From positions 186,001 through 250,000 of the forward strand of contig NZ_JAKGAQ010000004.1 of assembly GCF_021532615.1 (NCBI RefSeq): a stretch of DNA of 64,000 bases, given 5' to 3'. The stretch comes from Octadecabacter dasysiphoniae (GTDB taxonomy: Bacteria > Pseudomonadota > Alphaproteobacteria > Rhodobacterales > Rhodobacteraceae). Positions 16,985-25,527 of the stretch are shown here, in pieces. The notes below the pieces were generated by a model. That model did not search any database. It saw only the letters and a program-made list of their open reading frames with translations, and was not told the DNA's origin. The stretch's first letter is position 1, and the number at the start of each line of letters is the position of its first letter. Position numbers and translations under genes: made by a program.

Positions 16985-18622
16985 ATGGACGAAGTTGTAC
17001 GAACCCCCGCGAATGAAAACCCGTGGTATGTGCTGATGACGCTGCACGGCGAACAAGAGATCGGTGCGCTCAATTCAGAGCGTCACCGCGACAATCGTGA
17101 AGCTTGGAATACGATCCTGCAACGTGGCTCTGGCCCGATGTCGGACAAGGCTCGCGAATCGGGAATAACATTGCCTCCCAGCGGTGATTGGCACAAGGAA
17201 CACCGCTCAATCGAGGCTCTTTGGCTGGCGGAATATCAAAGCCGCAATGCAGGCGTTGAATGGCCTACTGAGTTTAGCTACGAGACCTGGCCTTGCGATT
17301 TATCTCGGCTGCATTTTGTTCGCCCAGTTCACTTGCACGGGTTCTTCTTGCCGAAAGGGGCAATCTTCGACGGGTCAAACTTTTCGGAGGGATTGATGGC
17401 GAATACGGCTTTTTTCGGCGGGCGATTGTCTTTGATTGATGCGACGCTCAAAGATGATCTGAAATGCGAAGTCGCCCATTTCGAAGATGGCGTGAACCTT
17501 ACCAAAGCAGTTCTGTCCAAAGACGCCTCATTCTCCGAAGCAACAGTCATTGGCGATTTTATCACAGACCAGCTTGAGGTGGCGGGCGGGCTTAAATGCA
17601 AAATGATGACGATTGACGGCACGATTAACGCAGTCGAAATGACCGTTGAACGGGATACCTCATTTGAAGACGCGTCTTGTAGTGGCGCGGCGTCGTTTCG
17701 CGATTCAACCTTCAAAAGAAAGGCAGGTTTCGAAAAAGCCAAGTTTGGTGGGGATTTGGATTTCGACGGAACCATTGTTGATGGCAGATTGAGTTTTCAC
17801 GAAGCGACGATCGATGGTCGCGCGTCTTTCAAAGGCAGAAGCGGTTTCCAGAAGGAACGGGAAACCGCCCATTTCGGGACAAAGGCTCTTTTCTCAGCGG
17901 CGCATTTTAAGGGACGGGTTGATTTCTATTTGCGGAGGTTTGGACCGCCAGAAGCCAACGCGCCGCGCGCAACGGTTCTGACCTTTGCGAATGCAATGTT
18001 TGAACAGCCAGTGTCTTTCGAAGCAGCAATCTTCCCCGATCTCATGCCGGTCCTTAGCAATACAACATTGCCCGCTTCAACAAGGGTGACTGCACGGGAT
18101 ACGCATTGGCCGCTCATCCACATCGGATGGCGACAAGGGCGTATCGCCCATGAACAAAATGCTGAAATTGCCAAAGAATCTGCCGCCGCACTACGCCACG
18201 CGATGAACCGGCAATCCTTGCCCGAGGAGGAACATTTTTTCTTTGCTCGTGAAATGCATCATGCTGCGCGAATAGGAGGTCAGCTACAACGCTTACCCTA
18301 TCGCTTGTTTGGCTGGATTTCTGGATACGGCGGGTCAATCGAGAGGCCGGCATTCGGGCTGCTTTGGCTGTTTATCGCACCGCTTGGGGTGTACTTTGCG
18401 TCCCTCGGGCCTGCGGGTGGGGCTGCATTTGGCAAAGCTGCGGGATTGTCATTTGCCAGTATTTTCAAGTTCCTTGGCTTTCAGAGAACATATTTCGGGG
18501 CGGTAGGTATTCAGGAAATGCACTGGATTGTGCAGCTCTTGACGGCCACCCAAACCGTCCTCGCCTTTATCCTCCTCTTTTTCCTTGGCCTTGGCCTGCG
18601 CACGCGGTTTCGGTTGCGTTGA
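16985..18622 (+). CDS. Pentapeptide-like repeat protein with C-terminal membrane region
   Basis: The 545-aa protein has three parts. Residues about 1-110 are a soluble lead ('[19 protein letters not shown]'). Residues about 110-370 carry degenerate A/S-F-x-x-A/S pentapeptide-like units ('[19 protein letters not shown]', '[18 protein letters not shown]'). The C-terminus has a linker ('[17 protein letters not shown]') and two or three hydrophobic segments (about 455-475 and 515-538). Pentapeptide solenoids fused to two-helix membrane modules occur in bacteria, sometimes annotated as channel-like, but no K+ selectivity filter is visible here. Function unknown. The ATG at 16985 has GAGG 9 bases upstream. 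Confidence 0.75.
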   Translation: MDEVVRTPANENPWYVLMTLHGEQEIGALNSERHRDNREAWNTILQRGSGPMSDKARESGITLPPSGDWHKEHRSIEALWLAEYQSRNAGVEWPTEFSYETWPCDLSRLHFVRPVHLHGFFLPKGAIFDGSNFSEGLMANTAFFGGRLSLIDATLKDDLKCEVAHFEDGVNLTKAVLSKDASFSEATVIGDFITDQLEVAGGLKCKMMTIDGTINAVEMTVERDTSFEDASCSGAASFRDSTFKRKAGFEKAKFGGDLDFDGTIVDGRLSFHEATIDGRASFKGRSGFQKERETAHFGTKALFSAAHFKGRVDFYLRRFGPPEANAPRATVLTFANAMFEQPVSFEAAIFPDLMPVLSNTTLPASTRVTARDTHWPLIHIGWRQGRIAHEQNAEIAKESAAALRHAMNRQSLPEEEHFFFAREMHHAARIGGQLQRLPYRLFGWISGYGGSIERPAFGLLWLFIAPLGVYFASLGPAGGAAFGKAAGLSFASIFKFLGFQRTYFGAVGIQEMHWIVQLLTATQTVLAFILLFFLGLGLRTRFRLR

Positions 18623-18667
18623 TTTGGCCGTGCGGGCATAGAAATACCAAGCAAGGGAGGCACCCAT

Positions 18668-19366
18668 ATGATCATCGGACACATCGGCGCGCGGGCGGGA
18701 TCTAAGGGGGTTCCGGGCAAGAATTTCCGCAATCTATGTGGCAAACCGTTGATTGATTGGTCGCTGGATCCGCTGTTTGACAGTGATCGCATTGATGCGG
18801 TTGTCGTCAGCACGGACAGCCAGGAAATGTATGATCACGCCGTCGCCAAAGGGGCTCTCGATATCGGGTTGCGGCCTGCGCATTTGGCCACTGATGACGC
18901 GCCCAAATGGGGGGTGTGGCAGCACGCGCTTGATGCGGTTGAGGCGACGTTGGGCCCGGCAACAGGCTTTGTTGATCTTGATTGCACATCGCCCCTGCGC
19001 CTTCTTGAAGACATCAACGGCGCGATTGATCTGTTTGAAAATGACCGCCCCGATATGGTGATGTCGGTCTGTGAAAGCCGCAAGAACCCGTATTTCAATA
19101 TGGTTGAAACGGATGAAACCGGGGCATTGCAGGTGTCCAAACCGCTGCCCGGCGGGACGTGGGCGCGCCAGAATGCGCCTGTCGTTTATGATCACGTCGG
19201 CCTCGTGTATGTGCTGGACCCGGCCTATTTGCGCAGTGCCAAAGCCATCTACGAAGGCCGCGTCATCCCCTATGTGATCCCCGCCGAACGCTGTCTTGAT
19301 ATCGACGAGCCGATTGACTGGAAGATCGTGGAATTCCTGATGAAAGACCGCTTGGGGCTGGCCTAA
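18668..19366 (+). CDS. neuA: CMP-nonulosonic acid (acylneuraminate) cytidylyltransferase
   Basis: The 232-aa protein is of the CMP-sialic/CMP-legionaminic acid synthetase family; it activates a nonulosonic acid with CTP. The N-terminal nucleotide loop 'GARAGSKGVPGKNFRNLCGK' matches, followed by 'VVVSTDSQEMYDHAVAKGA', 'ATGFVDLDCTSPLRLLEDI' and the C-terminal 'DIDEPIDWKIVEFLM'. The sugar cannot be decided from this enzyme alone. The start has GGGAGG 7 bases upstream. It faces, and overlaps by 4 bases, the Kdo-transferase-like gene, and completes the neuC/neuB pathway encoded on the other strand. Confidence 0.88.
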   Translation: MIIGHIGARAGSKGVPGKNFRNLCGKPLIDWSLDPLFDSDRIDAVVVSTDSQEMYDHAVAKGALDIGLRPAHLATDDAPKWGVWQHALDAVEATLGPATGFVDLDCTSPLRLLEDINGAIDLFENDRPDMVMSVCESRKNPYFNMVETDETGALQVSKPLPGGTWARQNAPVVYDHVGLVYVLDPAYLRSAKAIYEGRVIPYVIPAERCLDIDEPIDWKIVEFLMKDRLGLA

Positions 19367-20640
19367 GGGCGCAGCAGGGCGAACAGATCATCCGCAATCG
19401 TGCGCACGTTCAGCAGCGCGGTGCGGCGTACCGTAATCGCCGCGGCGTGCAGATTAATCGTCGCTGGATCCAACAGCGCGGTGGCAAGCGACGCGGCATC
19501 CGTGACCTCTTTGCAGGCCTGTCCCGCGTGTAGCGCTTTGAAATCAAGATCGAAATTAGCGGTGCGCGAACCATGCAGGATCGCGGCGTGCAGGGGCACG
19601 GCCTCCCACGGGTTGTGGCCTTCGGTGGCGTCAAACGTGCCGCCGATCAGGGCAATCTGCGTGGCGCGATACCATGTCCCCAGTTCTGCATAGCTGTCGG
19701 CGATGTAAACGGCATCGCTGTCGCCGGGGCGGTCGGTGTCGCTGCGCAGGCTGGTGGGCAGGCCCATATCCTGTGCGGTCTGCGCAATGGCGGGCGCGCG
19801 CGCGGCATCACGCGGCGCGATGAGAAGGATGGCATCGGGCTGCGTCTGGCGCAGGATTTTATGCGCCTTCAGGGCCACCGTTTCATCCGCGCTGTGCGAA
19901 GACGCGACCAGCCACAGGCCCCGCTGTGTGCGGATGTCGACAAACGCCGTCAGATCGTTTTGTGAAAATGTCAGCGGTGCAGCGGCGGGTTTCAGCGACC
20001 CTGTCACCGCGACGGGAGTATCATCCCCCATCAGGGCGTGCAGATGCGCGGCCGTGCCCGCGTCTTGCGCGTGGCGCAGATCGAGAATGCGGTACAAATC
20101 ACCGTAGGCCTGCCCGAACCGCGATTTCGCCTTGGCTGAGGCATCGGTGATGCGCGCTGCGACATAGGCCTGCGGGATCGATCGGCGGGCGGCCTCAACC
20201 GCGAACCTTGGCCAGATTTCCTGATCCGACCACACCGCCAGATCGGGCCGCCAGTGATCCAGAAACGCGGCCACTGGGCCGGGCAAATCAAGCGGCAGAT
20301 ATTGGTGCTGCGTGCGCGCAGGCAGGTTTTTGGCAAAAACATCGCCCGAAGACCGCGCGGACGACGTCACGAGGAAATTCAGATCGGGGCGTTCGCGCGA
20401 CAGGGCATCAATCAACCCGCGCAGGGCCATAACCTCCCCCACGCCGACACCATGCATCCAGATCAACGGGCCGTCCGGGCGCTGCGCATCCGTTTGGCCC
20501 AGCTTTTCGCGCCACCTGTCGGGATCTTCTTTGCCCTTGGTCAGCCGCCGCGTCAGGACGGGCCGCGCAAAGGGCTGCAACAGCGCGCCGACCCCCAGCA
20601 CAAGCCGCAGCATAGGCCCGATTTTGGGCTTACTGGTCAT
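19363..20640 (-). CDS. Kdo-transferase-like glycosyltransferase (second WaaA paralogue)
   Basis: The 425-aa GT-B protein is related to WaaA. It has the N-terminal acceptor domain with the catalytic glutamate in 'MHGVGVGEVMALRGL', 'WSDQEIWPRFAVEAARR' (WaaA: E-x-E-I-W-P) and the C-terminal donor motif 'IGGTFDATEGHNPWEAVPLH', equivalent to the G-G-S...G-G-H-N-P-L-E-P of Kdo transferases. It lacks the N-terminal membrane anchor seen in the window's true WaaA. Because it overlaps neuC by 11 bases in a nonulosonate cluster, it may transfer a nonulosonic acid or Kdo to a surface glycan (inference). Start ATG 20640. Confidence 0.8.
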   Translation of the reverse strand: MTSKPKIGPMLRLVLGVGALLQPFARPVLTRRLTKGKEDPDRWREKLGQTDAQRPDGPLIWMHGVGVGEVMALRGLIDALSRERPDLNFLVTSSARSSGDVFAKNLPARTQHQYLPLDLPGPVAAFLDHWRPDLAVWSDQEIWPRFAVEAARRSIPQAYVAARITDASAKAKSRFGQAYGDLYRILDLRHAQDAGTAAHLHALMGDDTPVAVTGSLKPAAAPLTFSQNDLTAFVDIRTQRGLWLVASSHSADETVALKAHKILRQTQPDAILLIAPRDAARAPAIAQTAQDMGLPTSLRSDTDRPGDSDAVYIADSYAELGTWYRATQIALIGGTFDATEGHNPWEAVPLHAAILHGSRTANFDLDFKALHAGQACKEVTDAASLATALLDPATINLHAAAITVRRTALLNVRTIADDLFALLRP

Positions 20641-21751
20641 GGAACCGTTTTTGCAGCGCGCCTTCCCAGAAGGCCGGATCATCCATGATATTGCCAAACC
20701 GCGCGGCAGCGTCGCCTTGCCCGAATGCGTCATGGCGATCATACCGCTTGCCCCATTCGCCGCTTAGAAATGCTGCGATCCCTGTGGCGTCAGATGCGGC
20801 AACGGCATGCAAAGACGGGGCCTCGGCGCGGTTGGTCTGGCGTGTTCCGATGTCCAGGGACGGCGTGCCAAGGAACGGCGCCTCGCGCACGCCCGCGCTC
20901 GAATTGCCGATCATACAGGCGGCGTTTTTCATCAGTTCGGAAAAATGGGCAAACCGCATTGAAGGCAGAATGCGGAACCGATCCTTTGGCAAATCATCCA
21001 ACACCGCGAAAATATCATCCGATCCGGGGTCATTGTTCGGGGCGATCACTACAAAATTCTTGCCTGATGCGGTCAGGGCTGCGAACAGATCGCGGGCCTG
21101 CTGGCCCATGCTCGCGGCCTCGGACGTGACGGGGTGAAAGACGACAATGCCAAACGGTCCGGCGGGCAATTCATAGCGTTCGCGCACATCATCCATGGTC
21201 ACGCCAGACGGGCCGGAATGGAAATCAAGCTCGGGCGATCCGATCACATGGATTGACCCGTCCGGTTCCCCCATAGCCATCACACGCTTTCGCGCGGCCT
21301 GTGAGGACACGAAATGGTGGCTCGCGAGCTTTGAGTTACAATGGCGAAAAATCTCGTCGATGGTGCCGCTGACTTCGCCACCCTCTATATGGGCGCTGCG
21401 GATGTAATTGGTGGCTGCAACCAACGCACAGGCCAGTGCCTCGATGCGATCACCATGGATCACCACCAGATCAGGTTTGTATTCAGCGACGAAATCGGAA
21501 AATCCGGTAACCGTTTTGGCCAGCACGTGGTCTTGGGGATCACCGGCGCGCTGGTTGATGTATTCGTGCACGGCCACCCCTTGCGTGCGCGCGACCTCGT
21601 GTTTGGTCATCCCGTAGCGATCCAGCATATGCATGCCCGTCACCCAAAACCCGACGTCATGCCCGCGGTCGCGCGCGGCAATGGCCAAAGGTTCCAGCTT
21701 ACCAAAATCGGCACGGGTTCCGGTTACAAAAAGGATGGATCTGGATGTCAT
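20630..21751 (-). CDS. neuC: UDP-GlcNAc 2-epimerase (hydrolysing), NeuC type
   Basis: The 373-aa protein is of the non-reducing/hydrolysing UDP-sugar 2-epimerase family: 'ILFVTGTRADFGKLEPL', 'VVIHGDRIEALACALVA', 'AHIEGGEVSGTIDEIFRHC', 'VFHPVTSEA' and 'CMIGNSSAGVREAPFLGTP'. The hydrolysing NeuC branch releases ManNAc (or a related amino sugar) for NeuB, and the presence of neuB and a CMP-transferase nearby supports this over the WecB-type epimerase. Its ATG overlaps the stop of the FkbM gene (ATGA). A LegG-like enzyme acting on a deoxy sugar is the alternative, but no dehydratase or aminotransferase is nearby. Confidence 0.9.
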   Translation of the reverse strand: MTSRSILFVTGTRADFGKLEPLAIAARDRGHDVGFWVTGMHMLDRYGMTKHEVARTQGVAVHEYINQRAGDPQDHVLAKTVTGFSDFVAEYKPDLVVIHGDRIEALACALVAATNYIRSAHIEGGEVSGTIDEIFRHCNSKLASHHFVSSQAARKRVMAMGEPDGSIHVIGSPELDFHSGPSGVTMDDVRERYELPAGPFGIVVFHPVTSEAASMGQQARDLFAALTASGKNFVVIAPNNDPGSDDIFAVLDDLPKDRFRILPSMRFAHFSELMKNAACMIGNSSAGVREAPFLGTPSLDIGTRQTNRAEAPSLHAVAASDATGIAAFLSGEWGKRYDRHDAFGQGDAAARFGNIMDDPAFWEGALQKRFHDQ

Positions 21752-22653
21752 GGAGCCCTCTTGTTTTTGAAGAGGATTACCAAGCGGGTCGCTCCAAAAC
21801 CCACAATTTCAAAATTCTGGCCCAGCAGATAGTTTGTCACGTCAGGAAGGGTCGACTGCTTTTCGATGCCCCGTTCAAAACCGACATCCGCCGAGATGTA
21901 ATCCACTCTTTGCAACAGATCTTGCGCGCCCAACAGAATTTCAGGCTCCACGCCCTCTGCTTCCAATTTGAGAAGGCGATAGCGCCGGTTGGGGTCCGTT
22001 AGCACGTCCGATAGCTTCTTGCACTCGACAGTGATCGTGTCCGTTGCACCTTCAATGGGTAACAGGGAATTATCTGCTTTTGACGCTTTGAGATAAAATG
22101 TCAGCCCTTCGTTTGCCTCGTTCCAGAGCGCCAGTTGATGAGCGGTATAATGTCCGATTGCGGGGCAGGCTTCGAGATTTTGTTGCAAGGCAGAGAATTC
22201 TAGAGGCGAGGGCTCGAACGCTTCCACGTTTACTGTACGCCCCATCGCCTTGAACGCCAACGCGAGATCGCCGGTGTTGGCGCCGACGTCAATAATCCAG
22301 TCATCGTCCTGAAAATCGATCTGGTCCAATAAATAATCGTATGCCAGTCTACGCCCCCGCACGAGGTGGCCCGCAAGCATCATGCCCAGTCTGCGTTTGT
22401 GAATTGTGACATGGGGTTCGGGATCATACGACCGGTAAATGTCGGCCGTGCTGTCGTAGGAAAACCTGATTTTTGTGTCGAAAAATATCTTGGACATCGA
22501 AGTGGCCACTTTTGCCAAGCGGTGCTGTTTGAACAGTCGGAAAATCTTTCGAGCCCGTCGATCTGACGCCGGAAGGCGCGCCATTTTCCGTGTTTTCGGG
22601 CCGCGTTCTAACTGGGTCGCATTGCCTGACATGTTTGGAGACCAATTAACCAT
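21748..22653 (-). CDS. FkbM family methyltransferase
   Basis: In this 301-aa protein the SAM-binding core 'DDWIIDVGANTGDLALAFK' lies near residue 115. 'VNVEAFEPSPLEFSALQQNL' and the C-terminal 'LLKLEAEGVEPEILLGAQDL' are the FkbM hallmark. These enzymes O-methylate sugars or related acceptors. A basic N-terminal 40 residues ('RRARKIFRLFKQHRLAK') precede the domain. Base composition looks lower in GC than neighbouring genes, which hints at separate acquisition within the glycan cluster. Its 3' end is coupled to neuC by ATGA, while 48 bases separate it from the gene upstream. Confidence 0.87.
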   Translation of the reverse strand: MVNWSPNMSGNATQLERGPKTRKMARLPASDRRARKIFRLFKQHRLAKVATSMSKIFFDTKIRFSYDSTADIYRSYDPEPHVTIHKRRLGMMLAGHLVRGRRLAYDYLLDQIDFQDDDWIIDVGANTGDLALAFKAMGRTVNVEAFEPSPLEFSALQQNLEACPAIGHYTAHQLALWNEANEGLTFYLKASKADNSLLPIEGATDTITVECKKLSDVLTDPNRRYRLLKLEAEGVEPEILLGAQDLLQRVDYISADVGFERGIEKQSTLPDVTNYLLGQNFEIVGFGATRLVILFKNKRAP

Positions 22654-22701
22654 TTTGTAGACCTCGTTTAACTTGCGGAAATGTATTTGGGTTTCGAAAT
22701 A

Positions 22702-23457
22702 TCATAGGCCCTCAATCCGGCGCATCACGTCGCCATAAAAATCCCGACTTGCGGCGCGGCACAGCGATAACATGTCCATGCGCGCGATGCCGCTGTCCAG
22801 CCTGTCAAGCCAGTTGCGCGGCGTCGCATAGGCGGGGGCTTCGCGGTAGTTGTTGAATTTGTTGGAAAACGGCACGCAGATCACCTTGCGGCCCATCAAA
22901 AGCCCCCAGTAGACACCGTGGTACGAATTGCTGATCACCGTGCGGCCGGACGCGATGAACGAAAGCGCGTCTTCCAGCGTGTCGGCATTGTTGGTCAGTT
23001 TTGGCATCGCGTCGGGAACTTGCAGGCCCTGTTTGGCGGACTTGCTGCCATGGCCGTAAAAAACCACGTCGTGTTCGGGATCGGCAGGTGCATCAAACGC
23101 GGGCGCCATACAGGACGCGCAAGGCACCCATTTGAACCCGCGATCCTTATAATCACGGCTGCCGATCACATCACACATCCGGCGCGCACGCGCATACCGC
23201 CGCGAAATCGGAAAGGATTGCAGCGTGCCCACACCCCAGGCGATGTTCAGCGTCGCCTCTGACGCGCGCACGCCGTCATAGGTTGGCAGACCCCCGAAAA
23301 TCTTGCCGCCGCCATAAATGCCGACATCATAGGCATCCCCGCGCTGGCGCAGATCACGGGCGCTGTAGCTGTCAGGCCAATCAAACCAGTCAAACGGGCT
23401 GCACCAACGATCGCCAAGGTTGGGCGTGTCGCGCAGATGTTGGAATACGACGTTCAT
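22702..23457 (-). CDS. Polysaccharide pyruvyltransferase-like protein
   Basis: The 251-aa protein resembles the polysaccharide pyruvyl transferase family. The N-terminal 'RDTPNLGDRWCSPFDWF' corresponds to the N-x-G-D motif, 'YDVGIYGGGKIFGGLP' to the G-G-G segment and 'TVISNSYHGVYWGLLMGRKV' to the S-x-R/Y-H-G substrate motif, with the arginine replaced by tyrosine. The family adds ketal-linked pyruvate to surface glycans or acts as a glycosyl-type transferase. The altered motif makes the exact activity uncertain. It is coupled by an ATGA overlap to the glycosyltransferase gene upstream. Confidence 0.75.
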   Translation of the reverse strand: MNVVFQHLRDTPNLGDRWCSPFDWFDWPDSYSARDLRQRGDAYDVGIYGGGKIFGGLPTYDGVRASEATLNIAWGVGTLQSFPISRRYARARRMCDVIGSRDYKDRGFKWVPCASCMAPAFDAPADPEHDVVFYGHGSKSAKQGLQVPDAMPKLTNNADTLEDALSFIASGRTVISNSYHGVYWGLLMGRKVICVPFSNKFNNYREAPAYATPRNWLDRLDSGIARMDMLSLCRAASRDFYGDVMRRIEGL

Positions 23458-24383
23458 GCGGGCCCCGCGAATTTGGCGCGCAGCTGCGCGGTGGTCGTGA
23501 TTCCGTGGCGGGCCAGAAAGGCAACCGCGGCATCGTCTTGCACAGGTGCTGCCTCAATCAGGGCGGCCTTCTTGGCGATGGCGGCACCGCGTTTGGCAGG
23601 GTCGGTGCCCGACACGGCAGGATTGTCCATTTTGGCGCGCATTTCACTGCGCGACATCAGGTAATAATGGTTCATCTGGATTACGTCATCGCACACGAAC
23701 GCCCCGGACCGGGTTTTGTTCGTGGCGATGGCGCCGCGTGTGTTGGTCGTTTTGTTGCTGCCCGCGACTTCGAATTTATGGGTGCTGACCTGCGTGAGAG
23801 CGCAGGGATCAACGATGCATTTGTAGTTCAACAACGGCCCCTGACTAACAGCGGCCCGCGCGGTGTAGGCAAATGGCACGGCGTCGCTGGCGGGCCCGTC
23901 GTGGCCGTTGTGCCCAAACATCGCCCACGGCAGTGACAGATTGGCGGGATGGTTCAGGGCGGCCAAGGCCGCAGGCAGGGTCGCGTGATCTTTGGGCACC
24001 AGATATTCGTCCGTGTCGATAAACCCCATGCGTTTGAACCCGCCACCAAAGGTGGAAATCGCATGTGCATAGGCAAGGATCTGACGCGGCAGGATCATAC
24101 CTGTGCGCGCCTCGGACGTGTTCAACACCCAAGGGATAACCGTCACATCACAACCGGTAAACGCCTGCGCAATCGCGACGGTGTCATCGTCTGATGCGTT
24201 GTCATAGATGAACACATGGCTTACGCCCGCCAGCGCGTGAAAGGTCAGCCAATCATACAGGCGCGCGGCCTCGTTGCGCACGATCAAAACCAACGCCAAT
24301 GGGGCCTGAACCGCATCGGCGACGGGCGGCTTTATCGCGATCCGGCTGGCGCGCGGCGGGGTCTTGGGGCGAAATGGCCACAT
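23454..24383 (-). CDS. Glycosyltransferase, family 92-like
   Basis: The 309-aa protein has a GT-A-type N-terminal core: 'LALVLIVRNEAARLYDWLTF', 'FIYDNASDDDTVAIAQAF' and the metal-binding 'MGFIDTDEYLVPKDH' (D-x-D). A glycosyltransferase-92-like middle follows ('QMNHYYLMSRSEM'). The donor and acceptor are unknown; context suggests a surface polysaccharide. The ATG at 24383 was chosen because the upstream gene stops at 24388 and GAGG lies just upstream; the longer frame would run through that gene. It is followed by the pyruvyltransferase-like gene with a 4-base overlap. Confidence 0.82.
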   Translation of the reverse strand: MWPFRPKTPPRASRIAIKPPVADAVQAPLALVLIVRNEAARLYDWLTFHALAGVSHVFIYDNASDDDTVAIAQAFTGCDVTVIPWVLNTSEARTGMILPRQILAYAHAISTFGGGFKRMGFIDTDEYLVPKDHATLPAALAALNHPANLSLPWAMFGHNGHDGPASDAVPFAYTARAAVSQGPLLNYKCIVDPCALTQVSTHKFEVAGSNKTTNTRGAIATNKTRSGAFVCDDVIQMNHYYLMSRSEMRAKMDNPAVSGTDPAKRGAAIAKKAALIEAAPVQDDAAVAFLARHGITTTAQLRAKFAGPA

Positions 24384-24387
24384 CTGT

Positions 24388-25527
24388 TCAAACCTCCCAA
24401 AAGCCGTGCGCGTCGCGCCCCTGTAGTCGTGCGACCACCTGTTCAGGTGGTGCATCCAGACGGGGGTAATAGATTTGATCGATGTAGTCGAGGAAACAGG
24501 ACCGCGCGCGCGCATCAAACGCCAGGCGGTCAGCCGCCGCACAGGCCGCGTTCAAGGCCGCCTGATCCGTGGCTTGTGTTGCAATACCGTCTATCGCCCA
24601 AAAGGCCTGCCCGCAGGCGATCACGGGTTTTTCAAACATCATCGCCTCAAGCCCGACGGACGAATTCACTGTCGCAACCGCGCGCGCCGCGCGAACCTGA
24701 TCAAAGGTGTTGGTGTCATTATCAAGAAAGACCCGCGCATCGCCCTTTGCGGCAAAGGCCGCGGCCAGATCGGTGGGGGCGGTCGGGTGTTCTTTGATGC
24801 GCATGTGCCAGCCGTCCGGCAAATGATGCGCGGCCTCGATGCAGGCCGCCACAAAACCCTCAACCGTCGGGAACGCCCCGCCAAACAGGCGCAACTGGCT
24901 GTCACCGGGCGTTTGAAGCGCGACAAAAACGAACGGATCGCCCAGCGGTGGCAGATCACCCGCCGCCGCGCGGGCCTGATCACTGGGGCGCTGTGTGATG
25001 TGATCACGCAGGCCGTGCCACGTGTTTTCAGCCTCGCGCGCCTGTGCACCCCAGTGCAAATAGGGGGCCGTGTCACGGGGCAGTGCATTGTGGAAATTCA
25101 CGCCCTTGGGGTCCATCGTGATGCGATCGGGCAGGGGGGCGAGCTCAAAAAACAAACACCGCGCACCGGCATCTTTGGCCGCTTGCATGAACACACGCCG
25201 CCCGCCGTTCAACCCGTTCCAACACACGGCAACGGCCTGCGGGTTGGCGCGAAACAGGGCATAAGTGCCGGCATATTGGCGCGCCAATAACCAGCCGTTG
25301 ACCCATTTTCGCAGCCCCGACCAGCCGCGATTTTTGGACATGCGCATGGCCGTTTGCGCGGCCTGTTTTGCGGCCGCAGTTGCACGTAGCGAAAAGGGCG
25401 GCAGTTTCACCCAACGGATCGGCCCGACACGGCCCAAAACCTGCGCGATCTTTGCGCGTTTGGCTTTGCGCGGATCAAGACAGATGAAGTGCACCGCCCC
25501 GATCTGGTCGGGCGCGCGGCCTGTCAT
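24388..25527 (-). CDS. Capsule polysaccharide biosynthesis (KpsS/KpsC-like) protein
   Basis: The 379-aa protein's C-terminal half fits the capsule polysaccharide biosynthesis/export family: 'FVFVALQTPGDSQLRLFGG', 'WHMRIKEHPTAPTDLA', 'AVATVNSSVGLEAMMFEKPV' and 'ACGQAFWAIDGIATQA'. KpsS and KpsC are Kdo transferases that build the linker on lipid-anchored capsules, and single-domain relatives occur in glycan loci. The N-terminal part is basic and less conserved. The start overlaps neuB by ATGA. No ABC capsule exporter is seen in the cluster, so 'export' should not be assumed. Confidence 0.78.
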   Translation of the reverse strand: MTGRAPDQIGAVHFICLDPRKAKRAKIAQVLGRVGPIRWVKLPPFSLRATAAAKQAAQTAMRMSKNRGWSGLRKWVNGWLLARQYAGTYALFRANPQAVAVCWNGLNGGRRVFMQAAKDAGARCLFFELAPLPDRITMDPKGVNFHNALPRDTAPYLHWGAQAREAENTWHGLRDHITQRPSDQARAAAGDLPPLGDPFVFVALQTPGDSQLRLFGGAFPTVEGFVAACIEAAHHLPDGWHMRIKEHPTAPTDLAAAFAAKGDARVFLDNDTNTFDQVRAARAVATVNSSVGLEAMMFEKPVIACGQAFWAIDGIATQATDQAALNAACAAADRLAFDARARSCFLDYIDQIYYPRLDAPPEQVVARLQGRDAHGFWEV

